A stretch of DNA of 64,000 bases, taken from NCBI RefSeq assembly GCF_018555685.1, contig NZ_JAFLWW010000001.1, forward strand, positions 620,001 through 684,000. The letters are read 5' to 3'. The stretch is from Aminobacter anthyllidis. GTDB lineage: Bacteria; Pseudomonadota; Alphaproteobacteria; Rhizobiales; Rhizobiaceae. The position numbers were made by a program, and so were the translations under genes. Under the pieces are notes generated by a model. The model ran no database searches. It saw nothing but the letters and a program-made list of their open reading frames with translations, and was not told the origin of the DNA. The first letter of the stretch is position 1, and the number at the start of each line of letters is the position of its first letter. Positions 18,051-27,811 of this stretch are shown here, piece by piece.

Positions 18051-19078
18051 CGGCGCGCGACACGCTGACGGAGAGCTACGACTTCTTCGAGTTGCTTCGC
18101 CAGCTTGAAAACCGTGGCGGCGGCCTGTTTGGTCATTCCGGGCGTCCGGATCGCGAGCCGGCGCGCCTCGGGCAGCATGTGCGCCTTGGCTTTTCGACCC
18201 AGGACGTCGTCAAGTTCGAGGAGGCCACGGACAAAAGTGTCGCGCGTGTGACCGTCGCCAATCTGGGGTTGCTTGGACCTGAAGGTCCGCTGCCGCTGCA
18301 TATAACGCGCTGGGTGCTCGATCGGATGTCGCAGCGCTGGTTCGCCGGCGCCGACGCGCATCAGACCAGCGACACGACCTTCGTCGAGTTCGTCAACATC
18401 CTGCAGCACCGCCTGATCGCCCTGTTCTATCGCGCCTGGGCAGATGCGCATCCGGGCGTGCAGGTCGAGCGTGCCGTCGGTGGCCGTGTCCGCTCCATGC
18501 TGGAGGCGATGGCCGGCATTGGGCTGCCCGATACCAAAAACTCCCAGGATCCGGACCTGGATGCGGTCAAATTGCGACAGGCGGCGGCACTTGCCGGACA
18601 GGTCGACGGGCCGGAGCGGCTGACCCTGTTTGTCGCCGAGGTCTTCAAGGTGCAGGTCCAGCTGAAGGAGTTCGTCGCATCCTGGCTGGAGATTCCAGCG
18701 GCCCTGCAGACGAGGCTCGGCATGACCAGCGCTTCTCTGGGCAGAAGTGCCACGATCGGACCGCGCAGCTTCAGCCGCCAGAACAGGGTCGAGTTGCGCA
18801 TTGGTCCGCTCGACTTGGACACCTATGCGACGTTCCTTCCCGGCAGCAGGCGGCTGGCCGTGCTGAAGCGCGCCATCCGCGACCTCATCGGTGAATTGCT
18901 CGACGTCGATCTCAGGATCGTGCTGGCCCGCGAAGAGGTGCCACCGGCGCGGATCGGTGCTGCGCAGCTCGGTCGAACGGCGTGGCTTGCGCCCCCTGCG
19001 GAAAGGGACGATGCTGAGGATATGCGCCTGCGGACGATCGTCGGTTGGCGGCCAGAAATGGCGGGAGTCGGGGCATGA
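18014..19078 (+). CDS. tssG: T6SS baseplate protein TssG
   Basis: Baseplate wedge component (ImpH/VasB), 354 residues. Typical elements are YDFFELLRQLENRGGG, the GLLGPEGPLPLHITRWVLDR segment and the C-terminal LRTIVGWRPEM. I chose the ATG at 18014, preceded by AGGAGGACGTGCC, rather than the longer open frame, because the family begins close to 'ESYDFFELLR'. The stop codon overlaps the ATG of the FHA gene (ATGA). Confidence 0.94.
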   Translation: MADDARQPLPDLAARDTLTESYDFFELLRQLENRGGGLFGHSGRPDREPARLGQHVRLGFSTQDVVKFEEATDKSVARVTVANLGLLGPEGPLPLHITRWVLDRMSQRWFAGADAHQTSDTTFVEFVNILQHRLIALFYRAWADAHPGVQVERAVGGRVRSMLEAMAGIGLPDTKNSQDPDLDAVKLRQAAALAGQVDGPERLTLFVAEVFKVQVQLKEFVASWLEIPAALQTRLGMTSASLGRSATIGPRSFSRQNRVELRIGPLDLDTYATFLPGSRRLAVLKRAIRDLIGELLDVDLRIVLAREEVPPARIGAAQLGRTAWLAPPAERDDAEDMRLRTIVGWRPEMAGVGA

Positions 19079-20589
19079 GCTTGCTCCTCACGCTTGAGCA
19101 GGGACCGCGCGCACAGGCAGTGCGCCAGACCCGGCTGGACAAGGGTGAACTGGTGATCGGTCGCAGTCCCGATGCGGACTGGCAGATCGACGACCCCGAT
19201 ATGTTCGTCTCTCGCGCCCACTGCAAGATCACATCAGGACAGGACGGCTACGTCGTCATCGACACGTCCAGCAGCGGCCTCTTCATCGACGACGCCGGCA
19301 GCGCCCTCGGGTCTGGCAACACGGCGCGGCTGCGCCACGGAATGCGGCTCCGGCTCGGCGACTATGTCGTGTCGGTCGAGCTGCAGCCGAATGAGGCCCA
19401 GCTACAGCATTTCAAGCCAGCACCGTCCAGGACATCGGTGCCGCAACCGGCGCCTGCCGCATCTCGCGCGCCCGTCGGCCTGGGCGGCGATGACTTCTTC
19501 TCACTCAAGACCGACGAAGAGCCCCAGCGTCCCCGCCCCGCTGATCTTCCGAACCCGTTCGAACATCCCGAACCCGGAGCGTTTCGCGCCTACGAGCGCG
19601 CCGGAGGCTCCGAACGAAATTCGCCCGCTTTCGACGATCCGTTCAGCCTGGACCCGGTGGCGACGCCTGTGGCGAACGGTCATGCCGATGACGGCCAGAA
19701 CGGCACGGCAGCCTTCGCCGATCCTTTTGGTCTTACTCCCGCCGAAACACCGCCGCCCAAGCCAAAGGCGGAGCCGGTTGTGACGCAGTCGCCGTCATTC
19801 GATGACGGTTTTGACCTGCCACCCATCGCGCCGCCTCCGCCCATAGCCGATTCAAAGCCACGCGAAGCCGCTCATGCCCCCTCCCCAGCCAAGCCGGCAT
19901 CGCCGGCACCTTGGGATCTGCCGGTTCGCCTGCCTGATGCCCCGCCTCCGCCGCCGATGTCCCTGCGTGCCCGAGAGAAGGCTGCGTCGAGTTCGACTGC
20001 ACCAGCAGCGGCGCCTTCCGACAGCGCGCTGCGGGCCGCATTCCTGCGCGGTCTGGGCCTTGATGAAAACGATCCGTCCAACCGTGATCCAATTGCCGAA
20101 ATGGAGAAATTCGGCCGCGAGTATCGCCTTATGCTCGAAGGCCTTATGCAGCTTTTGCGCAAGCGCGCCGAGGAAAAGGGCAATGCCCGCATCGAGCAGA
20201 CCATCGTTGGCTCGTCCGAAGTCAATCCGCTCAAATTCCTGCCGACCGTCGATGATGCGCTTGCGACCATCCTGGCCGAACGCAGCCCGGGATTCCTCGC
20301 CGGCGAGCCGGCCATAGCGGACGCGATACGCGACCTCGCCCATCATCATGTTCGCGCCTGGCGCGGCCTGCAGGGCGCGCTTCGCCACATGATCGACCGC
20401 TTCGATCCTGTCGCGCTCGAGGAGGAACTGAAGTCGAGTTCCTCGATCGAGAAGCTGCTGGCTGGCGGCCGCAGCGCCAAGCTTTGGGACCTCTACAAGA
20501 AACGCCATCGCGAAATCGCCGTGAGTGCCGAAACGCGCTTCATGGGCGAAATAGGAGCCGACTTCCGCAACGCATATGAAGAGGAGTGA
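19075..20589 (+). CDS. tagH: FHA-domain T6SS protein TagH, copy 1
   Basis: Phospho-threonine reader of the T6SS post-translational pathway. Residues about 20-105 form an FHA domain with the binding-site pattern IGRSPDADWQ ... FVSRAHCKI. A long Pro/Ala-rich linker (about 115-320) contains repeated 'DPF' motifs (for example FDDPFSLDP and FADPFGLTP). The C-terminal domain (about 325-504) includes NPLKFLPTVDDALATIL, shared with the second TagH in this locus. It starts at the ATGA overlap with tssG. In Agrobacterium an FHA protein binds phosphorylated TssL; the same role is inferred here with TssL1. Confidence 0.88.
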   Translation: MSLLLTLEQGPRAQAVRQTRLDKGELVIGRSPDADWQIDDPDMFVSRAHCKITSGQDGYVVIDTSSSGLFIDDAGSALGSGNTARLRHGMRLRLGDYVVSVELQPNEAQLQHFKPAPSRTSVPQPAPAASRAPVGLGGDDFFSLKTDEEPQRPRPADLPNPFEHPEPGAFRAYERAGGSERNSPAFDDPFSLDPVATPVANGHADDGQNGTAAFADPFGLTPAETPPPKPKAEPVVTQSPSFDDGFDLPPIAPPPPIADSKPREAAHAPSPAKPASPAPWDLPVRLPDAPPPPPMSLRAREKAASSSTAPAAAPSDSALRAAFLRGLGLDENDPSNRDPIAEMEKFGREYRLMLEGLMQLLRKRAEEKGNARIEQTIVGSSEVNPLKFLPTVDDALATILAERSPGFLAGEPAIADAIRDLAHHHVRAWRGLQGALRHMIDRFDPVALEEELKSSSSIEKLLAGGRSAKLWDLYKKRHREIAVSAETRFMGEIGADFRNAYEEE

Positions 20590-20592
20590 CGC

Positions 20593-21045
20593 ATGATCGA
20601 CCGGCGCGACTTCATTATTGCTCTCGGCGCTACAGGACTGGTGACCGCCTGCCAAAGCGGGCCACCGAAACCGTCCACAGTCACCGTCAACGTGAGCGGT
20701 CAAGCCGGCATGAACCCCGGACCCGACGGCGGCGACAGGCCGGTGACGGTTCTGGTCATGCGATTGAAAAGCACGGGCAAGTTCAACTCGGCCGACTATT
20801 TTGCCCTGCAGGGCGACGCGGGTTCGGCACTGGCCGGCGACCTCATCGGCTCGGACCAGCTTTCGGTCGGCCCCGGGGCCGCGGCATCGAAGACGATCAC
20901 CGTCGAGCCGGAGGCTACCGCGCTCGGATTCGTCGCACTTGTACGCGAACCCACCGGCCGCACCTGGCGGACGACGAAATCGATTTCGCCGGGTTCGACG
21001 GTGACAATCACCGTGACGCTCGGCAGCGGAGGCATTTCGGCCTGA
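20593..21045 (+). CDS. tssJ: T6SS outer-membrane lipoprotein TssJ
   Basis: Lipoprotein that anchors TssM to the outer membrane. The 150-residue protein has a short signal peptide ending in a lipobox (VTAC, Cys20), followed by a beta-sandwich body with strands such as PVTVLVMRLKSTGKFNSADY and TALGFVALVREPTGRTWR. The N-terminus MIDRRDFIIALG contains a twin-arginine-like RRDFI, so Tat-dependent export is possible. It lies between tagH and tssK. Only one tssJ accompanies the two TssM proteins. Confidence 0.9.
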   Translation: MIDRRDFIIALGATGLVTACQSGPPKPSTVTVNVSGQAGMNPGPDGGDRPVTVLVMRLKSTGKFNSADYFALQGDAGSALAGDLIGSDQLSVGPGAAASKTITVEPEATALGFVALVREPTGRTWRTTKSISPGSTVTITVTLGSGGISA

Positions 21046-21085
21046 CCGGGCCATATCAGGAGTTGTCGATGCAGAGAGTTGCCGC

Positions 21086-22420
21086 ATGACCGACTCAAAC
21101 AGGGTGCTCTGGTCCGAAGGGCTGTTCCTTCGGACCCAGCACTTCCAGCAACAGGACCGCTTCTTCGAGGCGACGGTGCGCGGCGCGCTGCAGGCCGGGC
21201 AACTTCACACCTACGGCTTTCGCACACTCACCCTGGACCCTGCCCTGCTTGAGGCCGGACAGGTCGCCGTCCTCTCTGCGCGTGGTATCTTTCCCGACGG
21301 CACACCTTTCGCCATTCCCGACACAATGGACGCGCCGAAGCCTCTTGCCGTGACCGCCGACATGGGCGGCGGTCCGGTGCTGATCGCAGTGCCGTTGGAG
21401 CCACCGGGGGGCGTCGGCTTCGATCCGGCGCATGCCGAGACCAGCGGCGCGCGTTATCGCGGCCGCATCGTCACAGTCCGGGACGCCGTGCAAGGCGGTT
21501 CGGATCCCGAGGAGATCGAGGTCGCCCGCCCGCAGGCGTTGCTGCTCGCGCCCGGGAAATCAGTCGGCGGCTACACAGCTTTGCCGGTCACTGAAATCAC
21601 CGGCCTGCGCGCCGACGGTGGCGTGGCCGTCGATGCCAACTTCCTGCCGCCAACGCTCGCGACCGGCGCTGTCCACTGGTATGCCCAGCTTCTCCAGGAG
21701 GTCATCACCGGTCTCGACCAGATCGCCGAGGCGCACGCCAAGATGGTGCTTGGTGGTCCCGGCCGCAGCGTCGAAGACTTGTTGATGCTCAACCTTGCCA
21801 ACGCCGCGCGGCCGCGACTGGCGCATATGCTGGCGCAGGACATATTCCATCCCGCCGAGCTCTATCTCGAGCTTGCCGGCCTCGCTGGCTCGATGGCGAC
21901 CTATGGCTCGAATTCGCGGCGCCTCGCCGAACTGCCGGTCTATGATCACATGGCGCCGGGCCCGGCCTATTCAGCGCTTGCCGACACATTGCGCTCGCTG
22001 ATCCTGAGCCTGCGTTATGTCGAGCCGAAATCGCGGGCACTGCCGGTCATGCGCCATTCCACCAACGTCTGGAAGGTACGTATCGACAATCCAAAGCTGC
22101 TTGTCGCCAGCCGCATCGTCATTCGCGTCGGCTCCGAGCTTTCGGAGGATGCGCTGCGCAAGATCTTCGTCAACCAGGCGACCGTGGGCGCGGCCAGCGA
22201 ATTCGAAGGCCTGTGGAAGTCTCGCCTGCCGGGCATTCCGCTGAAGCCGCTGCATTCGCAGCCGCGCGAAATCCCCTATGACGGCGACCGCCTTTGCCTT
22301 GAACTCGATCAGAGAAGCGAGCACTGGGCCTCCCTCCTCGACGCACCCGGATTCGTCATTGGCGTTTCCGGCGTGCTGCCGAGCGAGCCGCAGGTCGATT
22401 GCTATTCGGTGAACAGGTGA
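21086..22420 (+). CDS. tssK: T6SS baseplate adaptor TssK
   Basis: Trimeric protein linking the baseplate wedge to the TssL/TssM membrane complex (ImpJ/VasE). The 444-residue length is standard. The N-terminus VLWSEGLFLRTQHFQQQDRF is diagnostic, and the C-terminal receptor-like domain ends LDAPGFVIGVSGVLPSEPQ. TssK contacts the cytoplasmic domain of TssL, so with two TssL paralogues in the locus this single TssK may have to dock on both. It precedes tssL by four bases. Confidence 0.95.
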   Translation: MTDSNRVLWSEGLFLRTQHFQQQDRFFEATVRGALQAGQLHTYGFRTLTLDPALLEAGQVAVLSARGIFPDGTPFAIPDTMDAPKPLAVTADMGGGPVLIAVPLEPPGGVGFDPAHAETSGARYRGRIVTVRDAVQGGSDPEEIEVARPQALLLAPGKSVGGYTALPVTEITGLRADGGVAVDANFLPPTLATGAVHWYAQLLQEVITGLDQIAEAHAKMVLGGPGRSVEDLLMLNLANAARPRLAHMLAQDIFHPAELYLELAGLAGSMATYGSNSRRLAELPVYDHMAPGPAYSALADTLRSLILSLRYVEPKSRALPVMRHSTNVWKVRIDNPKLLVASRIVIRVGSELSEDALRKIFVNQATVGAASEFEGLWKSRLPGIPLKPLHSQPREIPYDGDRLCLELDQRSEHWASLLDAPGFVIGVSGVLPSEPQVDCYSVNR

Positions 22421-22424
22421 CGCG

Positions 22425-23744
22425 ATGAGCCAGGACGATCCTTTCGGCTTGTCGGAGGATCGTGAGCGTACCCGCATACGCATGATCGGCACGCCGTCGC
22501 CGCGCATGCCGATGCCGTTTTCGTCCGCGCCGCTGAAGCGATCGCGGGCCCACCCCAACACGCTGGTCAATGCGTTTTCCGCCTTGCTGGAGTTCGCGCC
22601 CGAGCTTGAAAACGCACTGCCGCCTGAGAACCCGGAGCACCTTCGCACGCGCCTGCAGGAAGAACTCGTGCGTGGGCGCGATGCGGCTGTTGCGGCCGGA
22701 TCGTCTATCGAGCGGGCGGATCAGGCCGCCTGGTCTGTCGCGGCCCTGCTCGACGATCTCGCGCTGAACACGCCCTGGGGCGGCGCGAGTGCCTGGCCAC
22801 GCCAGCCGCTGGTCGTCATGCTGCGCGGCGACGTCGATGCCGGCGCCCAGTTCTTCTCGCGCCTGGAAGAGCTCGAACGTCACCCCAACCGCGACAAGGA
22901 AATGCTGGAGCTGCAGTACCACTGCATGGCGCTAGGCTTCCGCGGCAAGTACCGGGTGCCCGGCCGCTCGGGTGACAGGTCGTTGAATGCCGTGCGTGTC
23001 GCCGCCGCCCGCTTCCTGCGCGATGCCGATGCCGAGGATGCACCGCTGTCGCCGAACTGGCGCGGCGTTGTCGCCGCCGACGAGGCGCCGCGCTTCATAG
23101 TGCCGATATGGGTGATGGGTGTCATCGCAGCTGTGCTCGCAACCGCGATTTACATCGGCTTCTCCCTGGGGTTGAGCAACCAGGCCGTCCAGCTCTCGGC
23201 GCTGGTCCGTGCGCTACCACCGGCGGATCGCGCCGAGGTCTTGCGCACGGCGCCTCAGGCGGAAGCGCCGCCGGTCGAGACCGTCGACTTCGCGTTGCTG
23301 CCGGAGTTCGCCGCGGCTACGCCCGAGGGTCTTCGCCCGGCGCTCAAGGGTGCCGAAAGCGTGTCGCTGGCCCGTCTCGTCATCCAGGCTTCAAATCCGG
23401 AGCTGTTCCAGTCGTCACGCGCCGAACTAACCGATGGCTTCCAGCCGCTCATCGAGGCGATCGCCAAGGTGATCGTCGAGAACCAGGAACTGATCGGCAA
23501 CGTCACTGTTGTCGGCCACACCGACGGCATCCCCCTGCAAAGAACCAACCCGCTTTCCACCAACCAGCGCCTTTCGGAGGCCCGCGCTGCAACCATCGCC
23601 GACATGCTTGTCCAGAACGGCGTACCGCGTGATCGCGTGCGTTCGGAGGGGCGCGCCGCCACCGACCCCGTTGCCGACGACGGCACGCGCGAGGGCCGCG
23701 CGCTCAATCGCCGCGTCGAAGTGCTGGTCGAAAAGAGGCTGTGA
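22425..23744 (+). CDS. tssL: T6SS membrane protein TssL with OmpA-like domain, copy 1
   Basis: Inner-membrane component (DotU/ImpK), 439 residues. The cytoplasmic DotU domain spans about 45-215 (LEFAPELENA, ASAWPRQPLVVMLRGDVDAG, LELQYHCMALGFRGKYR). One membrane segment lies at about 224-250. A periplasmic OmpA-like peptidoglycan-binding domain occupies 340-439 (VVGHTDGIPLQRTNPLS, EGRALNRRVEVLVEK). The N-terminal tail contains RTRIR with Thr16, resembling the phosphorylated RTVIR motif of Agrobacterium TssL but with Arg in place of Val. It pairs with TssM1, encoded four bases downstream. Confidence 0.95.
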   Translation: MSQDDPFGLSEDRERTRIRMIGTPSPRMPMPFSSAPLKRSRAHPNTLVNAFSALLEFAPELENALPPENPEHLRTRLQEELVRGRDAAVAAGSSIERADQAAWSVAALLDDLALNTPWGGASAWPRQPLVVMLRGDVDAGAQFFSRLEELERHPNRDKEMLELQYHCMALGFRGKYRVPGRSGDRSLNAVRVAAARFLRDADAEDAPLSPNWRGVVAADEAPRFIVPIWVMGVIAAVLATAIYIGFSLGLSNQAVQLSALVRALPPADRAEVLRTAPQAEAPPVETVDFALLPEFAAATPEGLRPALKGAESVSLARLVIQASNPELFQSSRAELTDGFQPLIEAIAKVIVENQELIGNVTVVGHTDGIPLQRTNPLSTNQRLSEARAATIADMLVQNGVPRDRVRSEGRAATDPVADDGTREGRALNRRVEVLVEKRL

Positions 23745-23747
23745 CAA

Positions 23748-26700
23748 ATGTTCATCCTGCGCTTCTTCTGGTCGGTACTGACATCGCGGTGGCTCTGGAC
23801 GCTGATTGGCCTGACGCTGCTGTCACTGATCATCTGGATCTTCGGCCCCATCGTCGCCGTCGGCCAGAGCACGCCCTTTGCGTCCGAAACCGTGCGCATG
23901 GCGCTGATTGCGGGCCTCGTCATCCTGTGGCTGATCTGGCTGATCCTGGCGCAGCGCCGCGCCATCCGAGCCAATCGCATGTTCGTCGCCGAGATTGCCG
24001 CAGCTCCGGTGGAAAAGCCGCTGACGGCGGGCGAACAAAGCGTTGCTGCGGTCGGCGCCAAGTTCCAGGGGCTGATGGACGAGATGAAACGGCGCAAGCT
24101 CGGCGGCCGCAAGTTGCTGCGCGACATGCCGTGGTACGTCATCGTCGGCCCGCCTGCCACCGGCAAGACCACGGCCTTGCGCCAGTCCGGCCTCAATTTC
24201 CCGATCGACCTCACCGACGACATCCAGGGCGTCGGTGGCACCCGCAACTGCGACTGGTTCTTCGCCGAGCACGCGGTGCTGATCGACACCGCCGGGCGCT
24301 ACGTCCAGCAGGAAAGCCAGCCCGATGTCGATGCCGCCGAATGGCTGGGCTTTCTCGACCTTTTGAAGAAGCACCGCGGCCGGCGCGCCCTGAACGGCGT
24401 CATCGTCGCGCTGTCGATCGATGCGTTTTCCGAAGGCGACGAGGCCATCAAGGCGCATGGCCGCAAGATCCGTCGTCGCCTTGCCGAGCTGAACGAGCGC
24501 CTCGAAATCCGGCTGCCGGTCTACCTGATGCTGACCAAGGCCGACCTGATCAAGGGCTTCGAGCCTTTCTTCGGTGGCCTCTCGACCTCAGCGCGTGAAC
24601 AGGTCTGGGGCACCACCTTCGCGCCGGACGCACGCGTCGACGGCAAGATGGTAGCAAGTGAAATCTCGTTGCTTGCGACCGAACTCGAGCGGCGCCTCGT
24701 CCCCCGCCTGGAAGATGAAGACAGCCTCGCCGCCCGTGCCGAAATCTTCAGGTTCCCGGCCCAGGTCGAAAGCCTGTCTGAACCGATCCGCCTCCTCGTC
24801 GAACAGATCTTCGGCGAAAGCCGGTATGAAGACAGCGCCTGGCTGCGTGGCGTCTACCTGACCTCGGCCACGCAAGAAGGTGCGCCCATCGACCGGCTGA
24901 CCGCCGCGCTCTCGTCTTCGTTCGGCCTGCCGCCACGCCGCGCCATGTCCTCGCCGCGTGTCGAAAAGCGTAGCTTCTTCCTCAAGAACCTGTTGACCGA
25001 GGTGATCTTCAAGGAAGCCGGCCTCGGCATGTTCGATCCCTTGGCGCAGCGCCGCCGGACGTGGATCTGGCGCGGTGCTGCGGCAGCCTCGGGAGCGGCG
25101 GTACTGCTCGCCGGAGCGCTGTTCGGGCTGTCCTATTACGACAACCGCAATGCCATCGCGGCCCAGGCCGGCCAGTTGGAAGCGCTGCAGGCGCCGCTCG
25201 CGCCATTCGCCGCGGCCCCCGCCCCGGTCGATGCACCCGACATCGACGTCGCACTAGCTGCCATGGACGAAGTCACCAATGCACGCACGCCGCCGCCCAG
25301 CGGCTATCGGGACCTGGTTGGCCCAACAGCCGCGCCGGAACTGCTGCGTGCCCAGGCCGACAGCTACAACCACGCCCTGCGCAACATCCTCGAACCGCGC
25401 ATGGTCGCCCTTCTGGAAACGACGATGTGGCGCCAGGTCCGCGATCCCGAGTTCATGCTGGGGGCGCTCAAGACCTACCGCATGATGACTGGTCTTTCCC
25501 AGATGGACGCCGATTTCGCCCAGGACTGGTGGGTCAACGACCTGCCGGAATTCGCGCCCGTCGCACCCTTCCCGACGCCCAACGCCGAAGAGCACCAACT
25601 GGCTGCCATCCGCCGCATGACGATCGACGCAAGTTATGTCGCGCCCGATCCGGCACTGGTCGCCGAGGCCCTGAAGAGTGTCTGCACCATCTCGCTGCCG
25701 GCGCGCGCCTACAAGCAGCTGCTGGCCGATCCCGCCGTGTCCGAACTGAAGGAATGGATTCCGGCCAACTTTGCCGGCCCCAACGGTTCCAAGGTGTTTG
25801 CTCGCCGATCCGACAAAACGATGCGTGTCGGCCTCCCCGGCGCGTTCACCTATGCCGGCTTCCACGATGTCATCCTCGACCGGCTGGAGGATGTCGCTGC
25901 ACAGGCTGCCCTCGATCGCGCCGTTTTCGCCGGCGGCTGCGAGGAGAATTCAGAGACCTCCGTGTCGGCGCTGTCGGAAGACATCCTCAAGCTCTACTAC
26001 GAGGATTTCATCGCCCAGTGGGACAGCCTGTTGCGCGATATCCGCCTTTCGCCGTTGACCGACCTCAATGTCGCCAGCGAAAATCTCAAGGACCTGTCGA
26101 GCGCCGATTCAGCGCTCAAGCGCCTCGTCACGGCCGTCGTCCACGAGACCGATCTCATCCGCTCCGACGAGGAGCCGGCCGGCGACAACAAGGCTGCCAA
26201 CAAAGGCGCATCCAAGCTTCTGGGCAAGCTCGGCAAGGTCGGCAAGCTTGCCAAAGCCGGCGCCAAGCTGCTGCCGCGCGCCGGCTCGGCGGCGGAAGTC
26301 GACATGACGGGCACCCTTGTCGCCGAGCACTTCAAGCCGCTGAAGAGTGCCGTCGCCGAAGTGGACGGCCAGCCGCCCATGCTCGATGCCGCTGTCGTCG
26401 CCCTCACCGCATTGTCGAACGTCCTGCAGACCGTCACCGCCAATCCCGATCCCCAGGACGCCATCAAGAAGCAAGGCGGCCTCGCCGAACTGACCGGTGC
26501 CGTCGCCCGCCAGGCGCAGATATTGCCCGATCCGATCGACGACTGGCTCGGCGGCATCGCCGGCGACACCAGCGGCTTGACGGAAAAGGCTGTGACCTCC
26601 GAACTCAACGCCATCTGGCGCGCCGATATCCTGCCGTTCTGCCAGGCAGCGCTGACCAACCGCTACCCGTTCAGCCCGGAAAGTGCCGTCGACGTCAACG

Positions 26701-27287
26701 TCCGCGATTTCGCCCGACTGTTCGGCCCTGGCGGCTTGATCGACGCGTTCACCAACGACCACCTGATCAGCTATGTCGATACCGCCAAGCAGCCATGGAC
26801 CTGGCGCGCAGACATGGGCCTGGATTCCTCGGCACTCGCCGCCTTCGAGCAGGCCCGCCGCATCCGTGACGACCTTTTCCCGGGCGGAACAGGTCCCTTG
26901 ATGAGCTTCACGCTCGAGCCCAAGGACCTGTCACCGACAGTCACCCGCGTTACGCTCAATCTCGATGGCCAAAGCCTCGTCTACTACAACAACGCCACGC
27001 GCCCGCAGCCGATGACATGGCCCGGCAAGGACGGCACCGGCACGATCTCGCTGGCTTTCCAGCCCATCGATGGTTCGCCCGAAGTCATCGTCAATGAAAC
27101 CGGTAGCTGGGCCTGGCTCCGGCTTTTGACCAAGGGCCGCTTCACCGGCACATCGCTTTCCGACGTCTACAATCTGCGCCTCGGCGCCAAGAATTTTTAC
27201 GCCGACTTCGAGCTCAAGGCAGCAAGTGTGGAGAACCCCTACAACCTGCAGATGTTCAAGAGGTTCACGTGCCCGCAGAACATCTAG
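23748..27287 (+). CDS. tssM: T6SS membrane protein TssM (IcmF), copy 1
   Basis: The 1179-residue inner-membrane protein spanning the periplasm to TssJ. It has two N-terminal membrane segments (about 15-38 and 50-68). The cytoplasmic NTPase-like domain has Walker A GPPATGKT at 134-141, LIDTAGRY and LTKADL. A third membrane segment lies at about 445-465, followed by a long periplasmic domain ending in the TssM C-terminal beta domain and KRFTCPQNI. An intact Walker A suggests an ATP-binding TssM, as reported for Agrobacterium. A Lys/Gly-rich stretch (about 820-845) interrupts the periplasmic part. It overlaps tagF by 19 bases. Confidence 0.95.
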   Translation: MFILRFFWSVLTSRWLWTLIGLTLLSLIIWIFGPIVAVGQSTPFASETVRMALIAGLVILWLIWLILAQRRAIRANRMFVAEIAAAPVEKPLTAGEQSVAAVGAKFQGLMDEMKRRKLGGRKLLRDMPWYVIVGPPATGKTTALRQSGLNFPIDLTDDIQGVGGTRNCDWFFAEHAVLIDTAGRYVQQESQPDVDAAEWLGFLDLLKKHRGRRALNGVIVALSIDAFSEGDEAIKAHGRKIRRRLAELNERLEIRLPVYLMLTKADLIKGFEPFFGGLSTSAREQVWGTTFAPDARVDGKMVASEISLLATELERRLVPRLEDEDSLAARAEIFRFPAQVESLSEPIRLLVEQIFGESRYEDSAWLRGVYLTSATQEGAPIDRLTAALSSSFGLPPRRAMSSPRVEKRSFFLKNLLTEVIFKEAGLGMFDPLAQRRRTWIWRGAAAASGAAVLLAGALFGLSYYDNRNAIAAQAGQLEALQAPLAPFAAAPAPVDAPDIDVALAAMDEVTNARTPPPSGYRDLVGPTAAPELLRAQADSYNHALRNILEPRMVALLETTMWRQVRDPEFMLGALKTYRMMTGLSQMDADFAQDWWVNDLPEFAPVAPFPTPNAEEHQLAAIRRMTIDASYVAPDPALVAEALKSVCTISLPARAYKQLLADPAVSELKEWIPANFAGPNGSKVFARRSDKTMRVGLPGAFTYAGFHDVILDRLEDVAAQAALDRAVFAGGCEENSETSVSALSEDILKLYYEDFIAQWDSLLRDIRLSPLTDLNVASENLKDLSSADSALKRLVTAVVHETDLIRSDEEPAGDNKAANKGASKLLGKLGKVGKLAKAGAKLLPRAGSAAEVDMTGTLVAEHFKPLKSAVAEVDGQPPMLDAAVVALTALSNVLQTVTANPDPQDAIKKQGGLAELTGAVARQAQILPDPIDDWLGGIAGDTSGLTEKAVTSELNAIWRADILPFCQAALTNRYPFSPESAVDVNVRDFARLFGPGGLIDAFTNDHLISYVDTAKQPWTWRADMGLDSSALAAFEQARRIRDDLFPGGTGPLMSFTLEPKDLSPTVTRVTLNLDGQSLVYYNNATRPQPMTWPGKDGTGTISLAFQPIDGSPEVIVNETGSWAWLRLLTKGRFTGTSLSDVYNLRLGAKNFYADFELKAASVENPYNLQMFKRFTCPQNI

Positions 27288-27811
27288 GCACCGGATTCTA
27301 CGGCAAGATCCCGGCGACCGGCGACTTTGTCGGTCGGGGCCTGCCGGGCGACTTCGTGCGCGCATGGGACCGTTGGGTGGCAAGCCACCTCGCTCCTTTG
27401 CAGACGTCGGGTGCCTGGCCCGAAGACCTCGCGCTGCGCTTCCTGCTCGGACCAGAAGCGAATGGCCCGATGGCCGGCATCGTCGTGACGAGCAATGATC
27501 GCGCCGGTCGCCGATTTCCGCTGACCGTTGCAGCCCCCCTCTTCGCCGCCAAATCCGGCGTGACTGACATGGCAGCGAAATGGTTCGACGACATCGAGAT
27601 GGCGGCCGACGCGGCACGCTATGGCTATGTCAGCGCCGACGAATTCGCCGCCAGCCTTGCCACATTGCCCTTTCCGGCACCCGACATGAGAGGCGAGCCG
27701 GTGCTCGGCATGGTTTTGTGGGCAGGTGGTTCGGTGCCGTTAGACGTCGACCCGACGGCCCCGCAAGTGGCCTTGGACCGGCTGCTCACGGCAAGCTGGG
27801 AGACCAGCTGA
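27269..27811 (+). CDS. tagF: T6SS regulator TagF (ImpM)
   Basis: Cytoplasmic post-translational repressor of T6SS assembly. The 180-residue protein has the ImpM/TagF signature: TGFYGKIPATGDFVGRGLP at the N-terminus, FVRAWDRWV, and GRRFPLTVAAPL. The GTG start at 27269 lies inside the end of tssM with AGAGG in front. In Agrobacterium TagF is fused to a PppA phosphatase domain; here TagF stands alone and PppA is a separate gene 14 kb downstream. It is believed to act on the FHA protein. The stop overlaps the next ATG by one base. Confidence 0.93.
   Translation: MPAEHLGTGFYGKIPATGDFVGRGLPGDFVRAWDRWVASHLAPLQTSGAWPEDLALRFLLGPEANGPMAGIVVTSNDRAGRRFPLTVAAPLFAAKSGVTDMAAKWFDDIEMAADAARYGYVSADEFAASLATLPFPAPDMRGEPVLGMVLWAGGSVPLDVDPTAPQVALDRLLTASWETS

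Noticed and set aside
25061-26869. A 602-codon plus-strand frame inside tssM copy 1
   Set aside because: It is a frame-shifted shadow of tssM with Arg/Pro/Gly-rich composition and no recognisable motifs.
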